Shown piece by piece: positions 22,305 to 30,978 of a DNA stretch of 64,000 nt (positions are counted from its first letter, which is position 1; each line of letters opens with the position of its first letter). The notes beneath the pieces were generated by a model, which made no database searches, was not told the DNA's origin, and was given only the letters and a program-made list of their open reading frames with translations. A program made the translations under genes and the position numbers. Origin of the DNA: Streptomyces sp. NBC_01775 (lineage in GTDB: Bacteria > Actinomycetota > Actinomycetes > Streptomycetales > Streptomycetaceae); NCBI RefSeq assembly GCF_035917675.1, contig NZ_CP109104.1:496001-560000 (forward strand), given 5' to 3'.

Positions 22305-22750
22305 CGCGCACCGCCCTCGGCGTTGATGAGGCGGGCGATGGTCAGGGCGTGATCACCGCTGAGGTCGACGGCATACTCGTCAGTGCCGTGCTCGGCAATA
22401 CGCGCTTCGGTGATGTCGGCCTCAAGGTTCAGCCACTCCGCCAGGGCGGCACCGACGGCGGGTTGCATGAGGGCGATGTACTCGGCGTTCCACGGTTCGC
22501 GGATGCCGCCATAGCCGGAGCGGATGCTGCCCGAGGCGACGACTTCCGACTCGACGGAGCCAGCCGGATGCGCGTAAGAGTAGACGGCGCTGAGGCCCGG
22601 GGAGTCTGGCGACCAGACCGGCCGGGAGTGCCACGGGCTGTCGGTCGCGTGCTTGACGTGCTTGCGCAGCTTGGCGACAGCCGCGCGGATCTCGGCTACC
22701 GGGCTGGTCTGCTGCTTGTCGGGTTCGGTGGGTGAGATCATGTGACGCAC
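22301..22750 (-). CDS. Hypothetical phage-like protein
   Basis: 149 residues from GTG 22750, with AAAGGGG upstream; an ATG three codons in is an alternative. It has KLRKHVKHATDSPWHSRPVW and later WNAEYIALMQPAVGAALAEW, then LTIARLINAEGG. The pattern of wall-to-wall 'W/P' around a 'tPW' turn and a terminal ALAEWL helix recurs in actinophage proteins of unknown function. First gene of the overlapping block. Confidence 0.7.
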   Translation of the reverse strand: MRHMISPTEPDKQQTSPVAEIRAAVAKLRKHVKHATDSPWHSRPVWSPDSPGLSAVYSYAHPAGSVESEVVASGSIRSGYGGIREPWNAEYIALMQPAVGAALAEWLNLEADITEARIAEHGTDEYAVDLSGDHALTIARLINAEGGAR

Positions 22751-22836
22751 GGGGCGCCCCTTTCACTACGGGTGGGTGTTTCCGAGGCCCCGGCTGCCGG
22801 TGTGTGGAAGCCCGGCGGTTGGGGCCGTTTGCCGCG

Positions 22837-23082
22837 CTAGGCGGCGCGGGCAGCTGGCCGTGGCTTGCTGCGGAAGCGGGCCGGCTGCCGGTTCATGGCG
22901 CGGATCTCCGCACGGTCCTGGCGGCTGAACTGGAGGCTCTTGCCAAGGCGGTGGTGGGGGAAGCCGCGGTGGTTGGCGCCGTCGCGCAACCATCGTTCGC
23001 TGCACTTCAGGTCCTTAGCGGCGGCGGCGGGCTCCATGAAGTCGTCGTGCTCGACGGTGGGGGACGTCTTCGGGGCGGACAT
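22837..23082 (-). CDS. xis: Excisionase-like HTH (MerR/Xis type) protein
   Basis: 81 residues from ATG 23082, with GAGAGG seven bases upstream; a GTG six bases earlier overlaps that site. FMEPAAAAKDLKCSERWLRD, then NHRGFPHHRLGKSLQFSRQD is a winged helix of the excisionase type (e-p-x-x-a-A-x-x-l ... fP-h-x-r-x-G-k-x-l-r-F). The C-terminus is basic (RFRSKPRPAARAA). It starts 3 bases after the XRE stop, so the switch regulator and xis are co-transcribed. It should direct the integrase toward excision. Confidence 0.7.
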   Translation of the reverse strand: MSAPKTSPTVEHDDFMEPAAAAKDLKCSERWLRDGANHRGFPHHRLGKSLQFSRQDRAEIRAMNRQPARFRSKPRPAARAA

Positions 23083-23084
23083 GA

Positions 23085-23324
23085 TCACCTCTCTTCACCC
23101 TCCTCTCCTACGAGGAGTCGGTTATCGGTCACGTTCAGTGACCGACGTAATGCGTGGTATGTGGCCGGTCTCATGCGGGCGCGGACCCCGGTTTCCAGGC
23201 GACTCAGGTAGCTGGCGGTTATCCCGGTGGCGTCGGCAGCTTCTTGCAGGCCGAAGCCCTGATCCATACGTGCGGCGCGGAGGGCCGACCCGTTCACCTG
23301 GAAGGTGGCTGGGGGTCTTTCCAT
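23085..23324 (-). CDS. XRE-family regulator, leftward
   Basis: 79 residues from ATG 23324. LRAARMDQGFGLQEAADATG followed by ITASYLSRLETGVRARMRPA is a canonical Cro/CI-type helix-turn-helix. No Shine-Dalgarno is present; TAGATT lies about 9 bases before the ATG, so the transcript may be leaderless. It diverges from a second XRE gene at 23488, and xis follows directly. Confidence 0.85.
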   Translation of the reverse strand: MERPPATFQVNGSALRAARMDQGFGLQEAADATGITASYLSRLETGVRARMRPATYHALRRSLNVTDNRLLVGEEGEER

Positions 23325-23487
23325 GACGAGAATCTAGCCGTTTCTGGTAGGTGTATCTAGTAGTACCTAGCGGTAACTTGCCGTTTCTCGCAATTCCTAG
23401 CCGTCATCCGCACCTGAGTACCTGTCAGCTTCTGGCCAAAGCTCTGAGTTCCTAGCCCTACCTGGCACTTCCTGGGAGGATGAGCGC
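23325..23487. promoter_or_regulatory. Divergent XRE switch region with CTAG-containing repeats
   Basis: In 163 bases the words CCTAG, TCTAG or CTAGCC appear six or so times: about 23331, 23354, 23366, 23396 and 23450 (as in TTCCTAGCC twice). CTAG is rare in Streptomyces, so this density looks like operator half-sites for one or both XRE proteins. The rightward gene has GGGAGGA before its ATG, and a TAGATT box serves the leftward gene. Confidence 0.5.
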
Positions 23488-23925
23488 ATGCCCTCCCACA
23501 GCCAGGCGGCAGACCTGAAGCGGCTCGCTGACCTCGTCATTCAGCGCCGCACCCAGCTCGGCCAGACGAAGGTCGCCGTCGCCCGCACCGCAGGCATCAC
23601 GATCACCACCTACAGCCAGGTGGAAGCTGGACAGTCCGTGCGCGACAGCACCTACGGAAAGCTGGAGCCCGCCCTCGGCTGGGCCAGCGGGTCCTGTCGT
23701 GAAGTCCTACGCGGAGACGACCCGGTCCTTACCGCGCCCGGGGAGAACGGCGCCATCGTGTCGCCCCTCACCGCCGAAGATCTTCAAGGAGCGGTGGAGC
23801 AGGCGGTACAGAACGCCGCCATCGCCACCACAGACCTTCCTGCGAGTGAAATCCGCAAGGTGAAGCAGCGGGTAATCGAAGAGCTACGCCGAGCAGGCAA
23901 GTTGCCCAAAACTGATCGCGATTGA
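23488..23925 (+). CDS. XRE-family regulator, rightward
   Basis: 145 residues, ATG 23488 with GGGAGGA upstream. VIQRRTQLGQTKVAVARTAG followed by ITITTYSQVEAGQSVRDSTY is an HTH_3 domain. The C-terminal half (SPLTAEDLQGAVEQAVQNAA, then IRKVKQRVIEELRRAG) is helical and could dimerise. It points toward the integrase. With the opposite XRE gene it probably sets the choice between quiescence and excision. Confidence 0.85.
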   Translation: MPSHSQAADLKRLADLVIQRRTQLGQTKVAVARTAGITITTYSQVEAGQSVRDSTYGKLEPALGWASGSCREVLRGDDPVLTAPGENGAIVSPLTAEDLQGAVEQAVQNAAIATTDLPASEIRKVKQRVIEELRRAGKLPKTDRD

Positions 23926-24075
23926 CCACTTCTGTCGTACAACCCCTCTTGCACTCCAGATTATTAGCGAATCCACTACATCTGCCGTATCAAACCCGGT
24001 CACACGGCTCGTACAACATGGCACTATCTAGAGTCACTTGGGAGGTTCCCTCCGAGTCTGAGAAGGGGGAGCCAT
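23926..24075. promoter_or_regulatory. Promoter region ahead of the integrase pair, with TCGTACAAC repeats
   Basis: 150 gene-free bases, A+T-richer than their surroundings. TCGTACAAC is directly repeated at 23935-23943 and 24009-24017. TATCTA near 24027 may be a -10 element. The repeats could be regulator sites or integrase/Xis arm sites. AGAAGGGGGAG precedes the ATG at 24076. Confidence 0.4.
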
Positions 24076-24273
24076 ATGCACGAAATGATCATCGCTGACC
24101 TGGGTCCCGAGTTCTACGGGTTCCACGGCCAGATAGATGGCAAGATCGTGTGTGTAGCGACACCGGCGGTCGAGCACGACACCAAAGCACGCGGCATCGT
24201 GCGAGGCCTAGTACGGAGTCAAGGAGGAGACTGCGCCTCATGCAAGGGCTGCCTCATCGGGCAGCACGAGTAG
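24076..24273 (+). CDS. Small protein preceding the integrase
   Basis: 65 residues, ATG 24076 with GAAGGGGGAG upstream. MHEMIIADLGPEFYGFHGQI, then KIVCVATPAVEHDTKARGIV, ending CASCKGCLIGQHE. The CxxCxxC tail could bind a metal. It lies 67 bases ahead of the integrase start on the same strand, so it may take part in control of integration. Not a recognised family. Confidence 0.65.
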   Translation: MHEMIIADLGPEFYGFHGQIDGKIVCVATPAVEHDTKARGIVRGLVRSQGGDCASCKGCLIGQHE

Positions 24274-24340
24274 CGCAGCGAGCGGGATGCGCGGCGGACA
24301 GGGGTGCTCCGCCGCAGTCCGCTGGCCCAAGGGGACACAT

Positions 24341-25627
24341 ATGCCGTACATCGAGTGGCGCGGCGGCAGCTGCCGAGTGAAATGGTGGGCGGGCGGATAC
24401 CTGCCCAGCGGCAAGAAGAAGTACGAGTCCGCCAGCGGTCCAGCGCCCGGCGTCCCCTTCCAGGATGAGACCGCGGCGTACAACTACGGGCTCGACCGTG
24501 AGCACGACGTGCGACACGGCAAGCACATCAGCCGCAGCGACCGGACCACCCCCATGGAGTCCTACTGCTGGACGTGGCTCGCCGCCCAAGACCTGCGCCC
24601 CGAATCCGTGCGCCGCTACACCTCGATTCTCACCAACTGGATCGTGCCCTACTGGCGGAGCCACGGGGTCGGCGAAATCACTTCCCTTGAGTACGACGCA
24701 TGGAAGAAGTACATCCAGGGCAAGGTCGGGGCCTCCCACGCTATCGGCATCCTGAGCGTTTTCAGCATGCTCATGGAAGACGCCGTCCTCGAGGGGATGC
24801 GCAGCAGCTCCCCTGTCGTCAAGCGCCGTCGCCGCGGCCGGTACGTCAAGAAGGCACGGGAGAAGAAGCATCCCCTGGACGTGGAGACCGTGTATCGGCT
24901 CGCGGTCAACGCGCACACGGTGTGGGGCTACACGGGGTGGACGTACATCTGGACGATGGCGTTCACGGGGATGCGGACCGGGGAGATGTGGGGTCTGCGG
25001 CGAGAGTTCGCGCCGCCCAACTGGCCGGCGTCGGACCCGGATCCGGAGCGGCGAGAGGAGTGCGTCTCCCGTTACACATCCATGCAGGCGATCCGGGTGC
25101 AGCACCAGCACCAGTACGTCGAGGGCGTGGCGACGTTCACCGGCCCCAAGTACGAGTCGCACCGCACCCTCGTCGTGCCGCCGTTCCTGGCCGAGATGCT
25201 CGGTGCGCTGCTGGCCTCGCACGACAAGGCGGTGGTGTTCCCGTCGATGAGCGGTGGCTATCTGTTGGGTGCCTGCAACTTCGGGGCGACCTACTGGTGG
25301 CCGATCAGCAGGGGCGCCTCTGCCCGCGTGGGGCGAAAAGACACCGCGAGGCCGGAAATTCCATCCGTTCCGGCGATGTCCGGCAAAAGGATCTACCTAT
25401 TGCGGCACGGTCATAAAGAGTGGCTGGAGGACGACGGTCACTTGGAGACCCCGACAGAGGCACGCATGGGACACGAGATCGCTGGCGTGAAGGGCCTGTA
25501 CGGCAACGTCACGCCCGGTATGGAGTTGCGCATCATCGAGACGCTTCAGGCCCGCTGGGAGAAGCTGCTCACCTCGGGTGTGTGGCTCCCACCGTTTCCC
25601 AGTCGTCTCCCATCGCAGGGCTCCTAG
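24341..25627 (+). CDS. int: Tyrosine-type site-specific integrase
   Basis: 428 residues from ATG 24341 with AAGGGGA upstream; the in-frame GTG at 24287 gives an unlikely leader. An N-terminal arm-binding region (MPYIEWRGGSCRVKWWAGGY) precedes a core-binding region (residues about 85-150). The catalytic domain has FTGMRTGEMWGL (first Arg), YLLRHGHKEWL (Arg-x-x-His area), RMGHEIAGVKGLYGNV with the active Tyr. This is the integrase type of actinomycete integrative elements. It stands at the element's edge; beyond 25,660 the genes are chromosomal. Confidence 0.93.
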   Translation: MPYIEWRGGSCRVKWWAGGYLPSGKKKYESASGPAPGVPFQDETAAYNYGLDREHDVRHGKHISRSDRTTPMESYCWTWLAAQDLRPESVRRYTSILTNWIVPYWRSHGVGEITSLEYDAWKKYIQGKVGASHAIGILSVFSMLMEDAVLEGMRSSSPVVKRRRRGRYVKKAREKKHPLDVETVYRLAVNAHTVWGYTGWTYIWTMAFTGMRTGEMWGLRREFAPPNWPASDPDPERREECVSRYTSMQAIRVQHQHQYVEGVATFTGPKYESHRTLVVPPFLAEMLGALLASHDKAVVFPSMSGGYLLGACNFGATYWWPISRGASARVGRKDTARPEIPSVPAMSGKRIYLLRHGHKEWLEDDGHLETPTEARMGHEIAGVKGLYGNVTPGMELRIIETLQARWEKLLTSGVWLPPFPSRLPSQGS

Positions 25628-25657
25628 GCCGTCCGTGGCATCGGTAGAACTAGGAGC
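25620..25657. other. Inverted repeat at the integrase end, possible attachment-site region
   Basis: GCTCCTAG (25620-25627, containing the integrase stop) and CTAGGAGC (25650-25657, containing the ribosome binding site of the next gene) are perfect 8-base inverted arms 22 bases apart. The element's end must lie near here, since the integrase is the last mobile gene and the next gene is chromosomal. No tRNA gene is present. The other junction is outside the window, so the core cannot be confirmed. Confidence 0.3.
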
Positions 25658-25662
25658 GGTGG

Positions 25663-26430
25663 ATGTCCGTGTGGGCGATTCTCGTGATCATCATGGTCGT
25701 GACCTGCGGTGTAGTCTTGGGGGCGGTCCTGCTCAGACAGCGGAGACATGGGGCCGAGGTCGATCCCTCGGAGACGCCGGACGTGATCGAGTACATGACC
25801 ATGATGATCGGGGTGGTCTACGCGATCGTCCTCGGCCTGGCCATCGCGGGGGTCTGGGAGGCCCGCAGCACCGCCGACGCGGCCGTCTCCCAGGAGGCGC
25901 AGGCGTTGCACGAGGTCAGCGAGCGGGTCCGGGTCTATCCCGCCAAGGAGCGCGAGCGGGTCCGGGACGACGTCGACGCATATGTGCGCTATACGGTCAA
26001 CAAGGAGTGGCCGTACATGGCCGAGCACGGCTCCCTCACCGACAAGGGCAGGCGCATGCTCGGCAAGCTGCGGCAGAACGTGACGTCCTACGAGCCCTCG
26101 ACCACGCAGCAGGCGCAGTCCTACCAGGCAGCGGTGGACCAGGTCGCCGAGGCGGACACCGCGCGCACGGACCGGGCCGCGAGTGCGGAGCCGACCATGC
26201 CGGGCGTCGTGTGGTTCGGGCTCGTCGCCGGTGCCGTGGTTTCGGTGGGGATGCTCTTCGCGCTCCAGATCCAGCGCTCCGGGCGGGAGTTGGTGCTGGC
26301 GGGGCTCTTCAGCGCCCTGCTCGCCTTCCTGCTCTTCCTGGTCTGGCACTTCGACACCCCGTTCGCCCACGGCCTGGACGATTCCGGGGGAGCGTTCACC
26401 ACGCTGTTCCCCAAGGCGGCGGGGTCCTGA
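25663..26430 (+). CDS. DUF4239 (bestrophin-like) membrane protein
   Basis: 255 residues, ATG 25663 with AGGAG seven bases upstream. Helices lie at 3-25 (VWAILVIIMVVTCGVVLGAV), 45-68 (MTMMIGVVYAIVLGLAIAGV), 185-205 and 212-233. The signature WEARSTADAAVSQEAQALHE, followed by V-S-E-R, is that of DUF4239, a distant bestrophin relative that may conduct ions. It looks complete, so insertion of the element left the coding region intact. Chromosomal. Confidence 0.85.
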   Translation: MSVWAILVIIMVVTCGVVLGAVLLRQRRHGAEVDPSETPDVIEYMTMMIGVVYAIVLGLAIAGVWEARSTADAAVSQEAQALHEVSERVRVYPAKERERVRDDVDAYVRYTVNKEWPYMAEHGSLTDKGRRMLGKLRQNVTSYEPSTTQQAQSYQAAVDQVAEADTARTDRAASAEPTMPGVVWFGLVAGAVVSVGMLFALQIQRSGRELVLAGLFSALLAFLLFLVWHFDTPFAHGLDDSGGAFTTLFPKAAGS

Positions 26431-26525
26431 GACGGGAGCCCCGAAACTCGGCGTCCAGAGGCCCCGGAGCCTGGAGGATCACCCACCGAAGCGCGCTCTT
26501 AGGTCCGAGGAATTCCGCAGATCAG

Positions 26526-26550
26526 CCCCCGGAAGGGCAACTTCCGGGGG
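26526..26550 (+). terminator. Stem-loop terminator after the DUF4239 gene
   Basis: A perfect 10-bp stem, CCCCCGGAAG (26526-26535) with CTTCCGGGGG (26541-26550), has a 5-base loop and is followed by TTGATGG. The rest of 26431-26674 holds no gene; TTGACG at 26562 could be a -35 box for the fucosidase genes. Confidence 0.7.
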
Positions 26551-26674
26551 TTGATGGCATGTTGACGTCCGATGTTTGTGCTGCAAGAGGTCTTCCGTTC
26601 CGGCTGAGGCGGTTGCACTATGCGGGAGGGGTCCACAGGTCGGAACCACCGGCGCATATGTGACTGGAGGTCGC

Positions 26675-29035
26675 ATGCTCAGCCACCCGCACTCCCCTCC
26701 CTCCCGAAGAGCTGTGCTCGGCACTGCCGCCGTCGCGACCGCCACCGCCGCCACGACCGCCGGCGCCACCGGTCTGCTCAGCGCTCCGGCGCAGGCGGCA
26801 GGACCGGCCGACGGTCCACACCGCCCGCGCGAGCCCCGTCCCGGGATCTGGCACGAGGTGCTCGACGACGCGGACCTGGTGTGGCGGAAGATGCCCACCG
26901 CCTGGTTCGAGGGGCCGTTCCTCGGCAACGCGCTCCTGGGCAGCACGCTCTACGCCGAGCCGGATGCCGCGGACCGTGCCGTGCGGCTGACCGTCCAGCA
27001 CAGCGAAGTTCAGGACCACAGGCCCGAGTTCGGCTCGCTGTTCGGCCTTGCCCGGCTGCCGATCGGACACTTCACCCTGGAACCGGCCGGGAAGATCACC
27101 GCAGTCGACTGGCGCCTGCGGCTGTACGACGCCGAACTGACCGGAACCATCACCACCACGGCCGGGAGGATCCGGCTGCGTGCCCTGGTGCACAACTCGC
27201 GCGCCGTGCTCGCGGTCGAGGTCAGCCCCAGTGCGGGCGAGCGTGACGTGCGGTGGACCTTCCATCCGGCCGAGGCTGTCAGCCCGCGCGGCGCCTTCAA
27301 GGAACCGCCCGAGGGCTACACCGCCAACCCTCCGGCCGAGATGGAGCGGCACGGCGATACGAGCGCGGCCGTACAGCCGCTGCACGCCGGCGGCGAGCAT
27401 GTGACGGCCTGGCGCGAGAACGGTGGCGGTGGCGGTGTCCGGACCCTGTATGTGGCCGTCGCCCACTCGCATCCGGCACGGACCGCGCGCGAGGCCGCGC
27501 TCAAGGCGGTGCGCTCGGCCGCCGGGCGGTCCTTCGACGCTCTCGCCGCCCCGCATCGCGCCTGGTGGCACGCGTACTACCGCAAGAGCTTCCTGTCCGT
27601 ACCCGACGCGAGGATCCAGCGTTTCTACTGGATCCAGCTCTACAAGGTGGCTTCCGCCGCGCGGGCCGACGCGCCAGTGATGGCCACCAGCGGCCCCTGG
27701 CTGGAGCCCACTCCGTGGCCCGCGACCTGGTGGAACCTCAATGTGCAGCTCGAATACTGGCTGATCCACGGCTCCAACCACCTCGAACTGGACGCCGTGA
27801 CCCGCGCCCTGAGCGAGCACCGGGACCAGCTCTCCGCCGCGCTCGCCGCCCCGTACCGCAAGGATTCGGCGGGTATCCCCCGCACCACGGACATCCGCCT
27901 GCGAAACGGCGCCGACGCGTCCAACGGAGGCTACGGCGTCGGCATCCCCGGACAGTCCTCGCCCACCCCGGAGGTCGGAAATCTGACCTGGGCACTGCAC
28001 AATGTGTGGCTCAGCCACCGCCATACCATGGACGAGGGCATCCTGCGCGAGACCCTCTTCCCGCTGCTGCGCAAAGCGGTGAACTACTACCTGCACTTCC
28101 TGGAGCCCGGTTCGGACGGGAAGCTGCATCTGCCGCTGACCTTCTCGCCCGAATACCCCTCGTCGGGGCCGGACTGCAACTACGATCTGATGCTGTTGCG
28201 CTGGGGCTGCCGCACGCTCCTCGACGCGGCCGAGACCCTGGGCATCAAGGACGAACTGGCTCCCCGCTGGCGGGACGTGCTGGCACGCCTGACGCCCTAT
28301 CCGCAGGACGAGAACGGCTTCATGATCGCGGCGGGCGTGCCGTTCGCGCAGTCGCACCGGCACTACTCGCACCTGCTGGCCGTCTACCCGCTCTACGAGG
28401 TCACCTGGGAGCAGCCCGCCCACCGCGAGGTCATCGAGACGTCCCTCGAGCACTGGGTCGGCTTCGAAGGGGCGCTCCAGGGCTACACATTCACCGGCGC
28501 GGCCTCCATGTCGGCCCAGATGGGACGCGGGGAGAAGGCCCTGGAGTACCTCGGGGAGCTGATGGAGCGCTTCATCCAGCCCAACACCATGTACAAGGAG
28601 TCGGGGCCTGTCATCGAGACCCCGCTGTCGGCCGCGCAGTCCCTGCACGACATGGTCTGTCAGAGCTGGGGCGGCACCATCCGGGTCTTCCCCGCGGTGC
28701 CGGAGGCGTGGCGCGATGTGAGCGTCCACGATTTCCGCACCCAGGGCGCCTTCCTGCTGAGCGCGGCGCGGCAAGGGGGACGTACGCGGTGGGTCAAGCT
28801 GCGCAGCGAGGCCGGAGCGCCCTGTGCCGTACGGCATTCGCTGCCGGGCCCGGTGGAGGTCCGCGACGCGCGGGGCCGGCCGCTTCCGCACGAGGAGGAG
28901 GCGGAGGGCACCCTCCGTATCGGCCTGCGCGAGGGCGAGGAGGCGGTCCTCACCGTGCGCGGTGAGCGCCCTGACATGAGCGTGGGTCCGGTGCGGCCCA
29001 ACACCGGGGCGCCGAGGTGGGGGCTTCCCTCATGA
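26675..29035 (+). CDS. Secreted GH95-family glycosidase (alpha-L-fucosidase type)
   Basis: 786 residues from ATG 26675, with GGAGG upstream. The N-terminus SRRAVLGTAAVATATAATTA is a twin-arginine signal ending in APAQAAGP. The body is a GH95 protein: an N-terminal beta-sandwich (WFEGPFLGNALLGSTLYAEP), an (alpha/alpha)6 barrel with TFSPEYPSSGPDCNYDLMLL (likely catalytic Glu) and SHRHYSHLLAVYPLYEV, then a C-terminal beta domain. GH95 enzymes invert 1,2-alpha-L-fucoside or related galactoside bonds. It is followed by a GH29 fucosidase, so the pair should strip fucose from plant or animal glycans outside the cell. Confidence 0.88.
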   Translation: MLSHPHSPPSRRAVLGTAAVATATAATTAGATGLLSAPAQAAGPADGPHRPREPRPGIWHEVLDDADLVWRKMPTAWFEGPFLGNALLGSTLYAEPDAADRAVRLTVQHSEVQDHRPEFGSLFGLARLPIGHFTLEPAGKITAVDWRLRLYDAELTGTITTTAGRIRLRALVHNSRAVLAVEVSPSAGERDVRWTFHPAEAVSPRGAFKEPPEGYTANPPAEMERHGDTSAAVQPLHAGGEHVTAWRENGGGGGVRTLYVAVAHSHPARTAREAALKAVRSAAGRSFDALAAPHRAWWHAYYRKSFLSVPDARIQRFYWIQLYKVASAARADAPVMATSGPWLEPTPWPATWWNLNVQLEYWLIHGSNHLELDAVTRALSEHRDQLSAALAAPYRKDSAGIPRTTDIRLRNGADASNGGYGVGIPGQSSPTPEVGNLTWALHNVWLSHRHTMDEGILRETLFPLLRKAVNYYLHFLEPGSDGKLHLPLTFSPEYPSSGPDCNYDLMLLRWGCRTLLDAAETLGIKDELAPRWRDVLARLTPYPQDENGFMIAAGVPFAQSHRHYSHLLAVYPLYEVTWEQPAHREVIETSLEHWVGFEGALQGYTFTGAASMSAQMGRGEKALEYLGELMERFIQPNTMYKESGPVIETPLSAAQSLHDMVCQSWGGTIRVFPAVPEAWRDVSVHDFRTQGAFLLSAARQGGRTRWVKLRSEAGAPCAVRHSLPGPVEVRDARGRPLPHEEEAEGTLRIGLREGEEAVLTVRGERPDMSVGPVRPNTGAPRWGLPS

Positions 29036-29112
29036 GCGCCGCCTGGACGAGCAGACGGGGTGTCCTGGGCTCGGAGCAGCCCTCCGGAGCACTTTGACCA
29101 AAGGAGTGAGCG

Positions 29113-30978
29113 ATGCACCGCGCATCACGAAACCGCCTGCGCACCGTGGGCGTCCTGCTGGGAGCCGGACTGCTGGCGGCCTCCCTCCCCTCCGGCTCCG
29201 GCGCCGCGGAGCCCTCGCCGTCCGCCGGGGCGAAGAGGCCGCTGTCGGGGCCGGGAACCAACTACGCCGTGGACGACGCGTTCACCTCGGACCGCACCGA
29301 GGCATGGCGGCAGGACCGCTTCGGGATGTTCATCCACTTCGGCGCCTACTCCAACCTGGAGGGGGAGTACACGAGACCGGACGGCACGGTCTGTCAGGAC
29401 GCCGAGTGGATCATGCGGCAGTGCGACATCCCCAAGAAGGAGTACGAGAAGCAGGCCGCGACATTCGACCCGGCCGGGTTCGACGCCAGGAAGGTCGTCA
29501 AGGCCGCCAAGGACGCCGGGCAGCGCTACTTCGTCATCACCTCCAAGCACCACGACGGCTATGCGATGTGGCCGACCAGGGCGAACAACTGGAACCTGCG
29601 CGACCACTCCTCTTTCGACAAGCGCCGCGACATCCTCCGGGAGCTGAAGACCGAGGCCGACCGCGCGGGCATCAAGCTCGGCTTCTACTACTCGATCTGG
29701 GACTGGCACGACCCGGACTTCGCCGACCCCGCCACCTTCCCCCAGTACAAGAAGCGGATGTACGCGCAGCTCAAGGAGCTGGTGGACGACTACGACCCGG
29801 CACTGCTGTGGTTCGACGGGGAGTGGGACGCGGACAATCCGGTCAACCGCTGGTCGCCCAAGGACGGCGCGGAGCTGGAAACATACGTCAAGGGACTCAA
29901 GCCCTCGCTGCTGGTGAACAACCGAGTGGGCAAACGGCGCGTCTCCGACGGTGACTTCGGCACTCCCGAGCAGGAGATCCCGGACGGTCCCGTGGACGGA
30001 CAGCCGTGGGAGAGCTGCATGACACTCAACGGGCACTGGGGATACGCCCGCTACGACCACGAGTGGAAGTCTCCCGCCGAGCTGATCCGCAATCTGCTGT
30101 CCACGGCCGGCCGCAGCGGCAACTACCTGCTCAACGTGGGCCCGGACAGCAAGGGACGCATCCCCCACGAGTCGGTGTCCCGGCTGCGCGCCGTGGGCGA
30201 CTGGCTGCGCTCGAACGGACAGGGCAGGGCCGTCTACGGCGCCGGCTACAGCGGGCTCGTGGAGAAGCCGGAGTGGGGCGAGATATCCCGTGAGGGCTCC
30301 GTATCCCGCGAGGGCCCCAAGAAGCTGCACGCCGCCGTCACGGACTGGCCCGAGGACGGCAAGCCGCTGCACCTGAAGGCCAGGACACCGTTCGAGATCC
30401 GCGGCGCGCGGGTGCTCGGCAGCGACCAGAAGGTGAAGGTCACCCCCTCGGGTGACGGCTTCGACATCACACCCTCCGGTGCGCCGGTCAACGACACCGC
30501 GACGGTCATCGAGCTGTCGGTCACCTCCCCCGCGCCCAGGCACGGCAGCGGAGGCGGCCTGAAGGCCCGGATCTGGGACAACGACGCCTTTGCGGGCAGG
30601 CCCGCGGTCACCCGGACCGACCCGTCGGTCAACTACGCCTGGCGCTTCGACGGCTCACCCGCACCCTCCGTACCGGCCGGCCGGTTCAGCACCCGCTGGA
30701 CCGGCTCCCTCCAGCCCCGCTACACGGACACCTACTCCTTCACCACCGTCTCCGACGACACCGCGAAGGTGTGGATCGACGGCAAGCTCGTCATCGACTC
30801 CGGGGAGCCGCACGATCCCCGCGTCGACAAGGGCACGATCGCTCTCAAGGCGGGACAGAAGTACGCCATCAAGGTCGAGCACCGGCAGCAGGGCGGCGAG
30901 GCCCACATGAAGCTCCTGTGGTCGAGCCCGAACCAGCAGCAGGAGATCGTGCCCCGCTCCCAGCTCTACAAGGACTGA
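29113..30978 (+). CDS. Secreted GH29 alpha-L-fucosidase with PA14 domain
   Basis: 621 residues, ATG 29113 with AAAGGAG upstream. A Sec signal (LRTVGVLLGAGLLAASLPSG) precedes the GH29 barrel: FGMFIHFGAYSNLEGEYTRP, FVITSKHHDGYAMW, LGFYYSIWDWHDPDF and LLWFDGEWD, where the Asp of W-F-D-G is the expected nucleophile. A beta domain at about 370-460 is followed by a PA14 domain (residues about 480-615: FSTRWTGSLQPRYTDTYSFT, then DDTAKVWIDGKLVIDS) for carbohydrate binding. It retains anomeric configuration, unlike GH95, and is likely co-expressed with that gene. Confidence 0.93.
   Translation: MHRASRNRLRTVGVLLGAGLLAASLPSGSGAAEPSPSAGAKRPLSGPGTNYAVDDAFTSDRTEAWRQDRFGMFIHFGAYSNLEGEYTRPDGTVCQDAEWIMRQCDIPKKEYEKQAATFDPAGFDARKVVKAAKDAGQRYFVITSKHHDGYAMWPTRANNWNLRDHSSFDKRRDILRELKTEADRAGIKLGFYYSIWDWHDPDFADPATFPQYKKRMYAQLKELVDDYDPALLWFDGEWDADNPVNRWSPKDGAELETYVKGLKPSLLVNNRVGKRRVSDGDFGTPEQEIPDGPVDGQPWESCMTLNGHWGYARYDHEWKSPAELIRNLLSTAGRSGNYLLNVGPDSKGRIPHESVSRLRAVGDWLRSNGQGRAVYGAGYSGLVEKPEWGEISREGSVSREGPKKLHAAVTDWPEDGKPLHLKARTPFEIRGARVLGSDQKVKVTPSGDGFDITPSGAPVNDTATVIELSVTSPAPRHGSGGGLKARIWDNDAFAGRPAVTRTDPSVNYAWRFDGSPAPSVPAGRFSTRWTGSLQPRYTDTYSFTTVSDDTAKVWIDGKLVIDSGEPHDPRVDKGTIALKAGQKYAIKVEHRQQGGEAHMKLLWSSPNQQQEIVPRSQLYKD

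Noticed and set aside
25620..25670. tRNA gene as integration target
   Set aside because: No cloverleaf or T-loop sequence (GGTTCGAAT type) could be found next to the integrase.
26618..28891. 757-codon minus-strand frame opposite the GH95 gene
   Set aside because: The plus strand has a Tat signal, a ribosome binding site and GH95 motifs; the reverse product has none.
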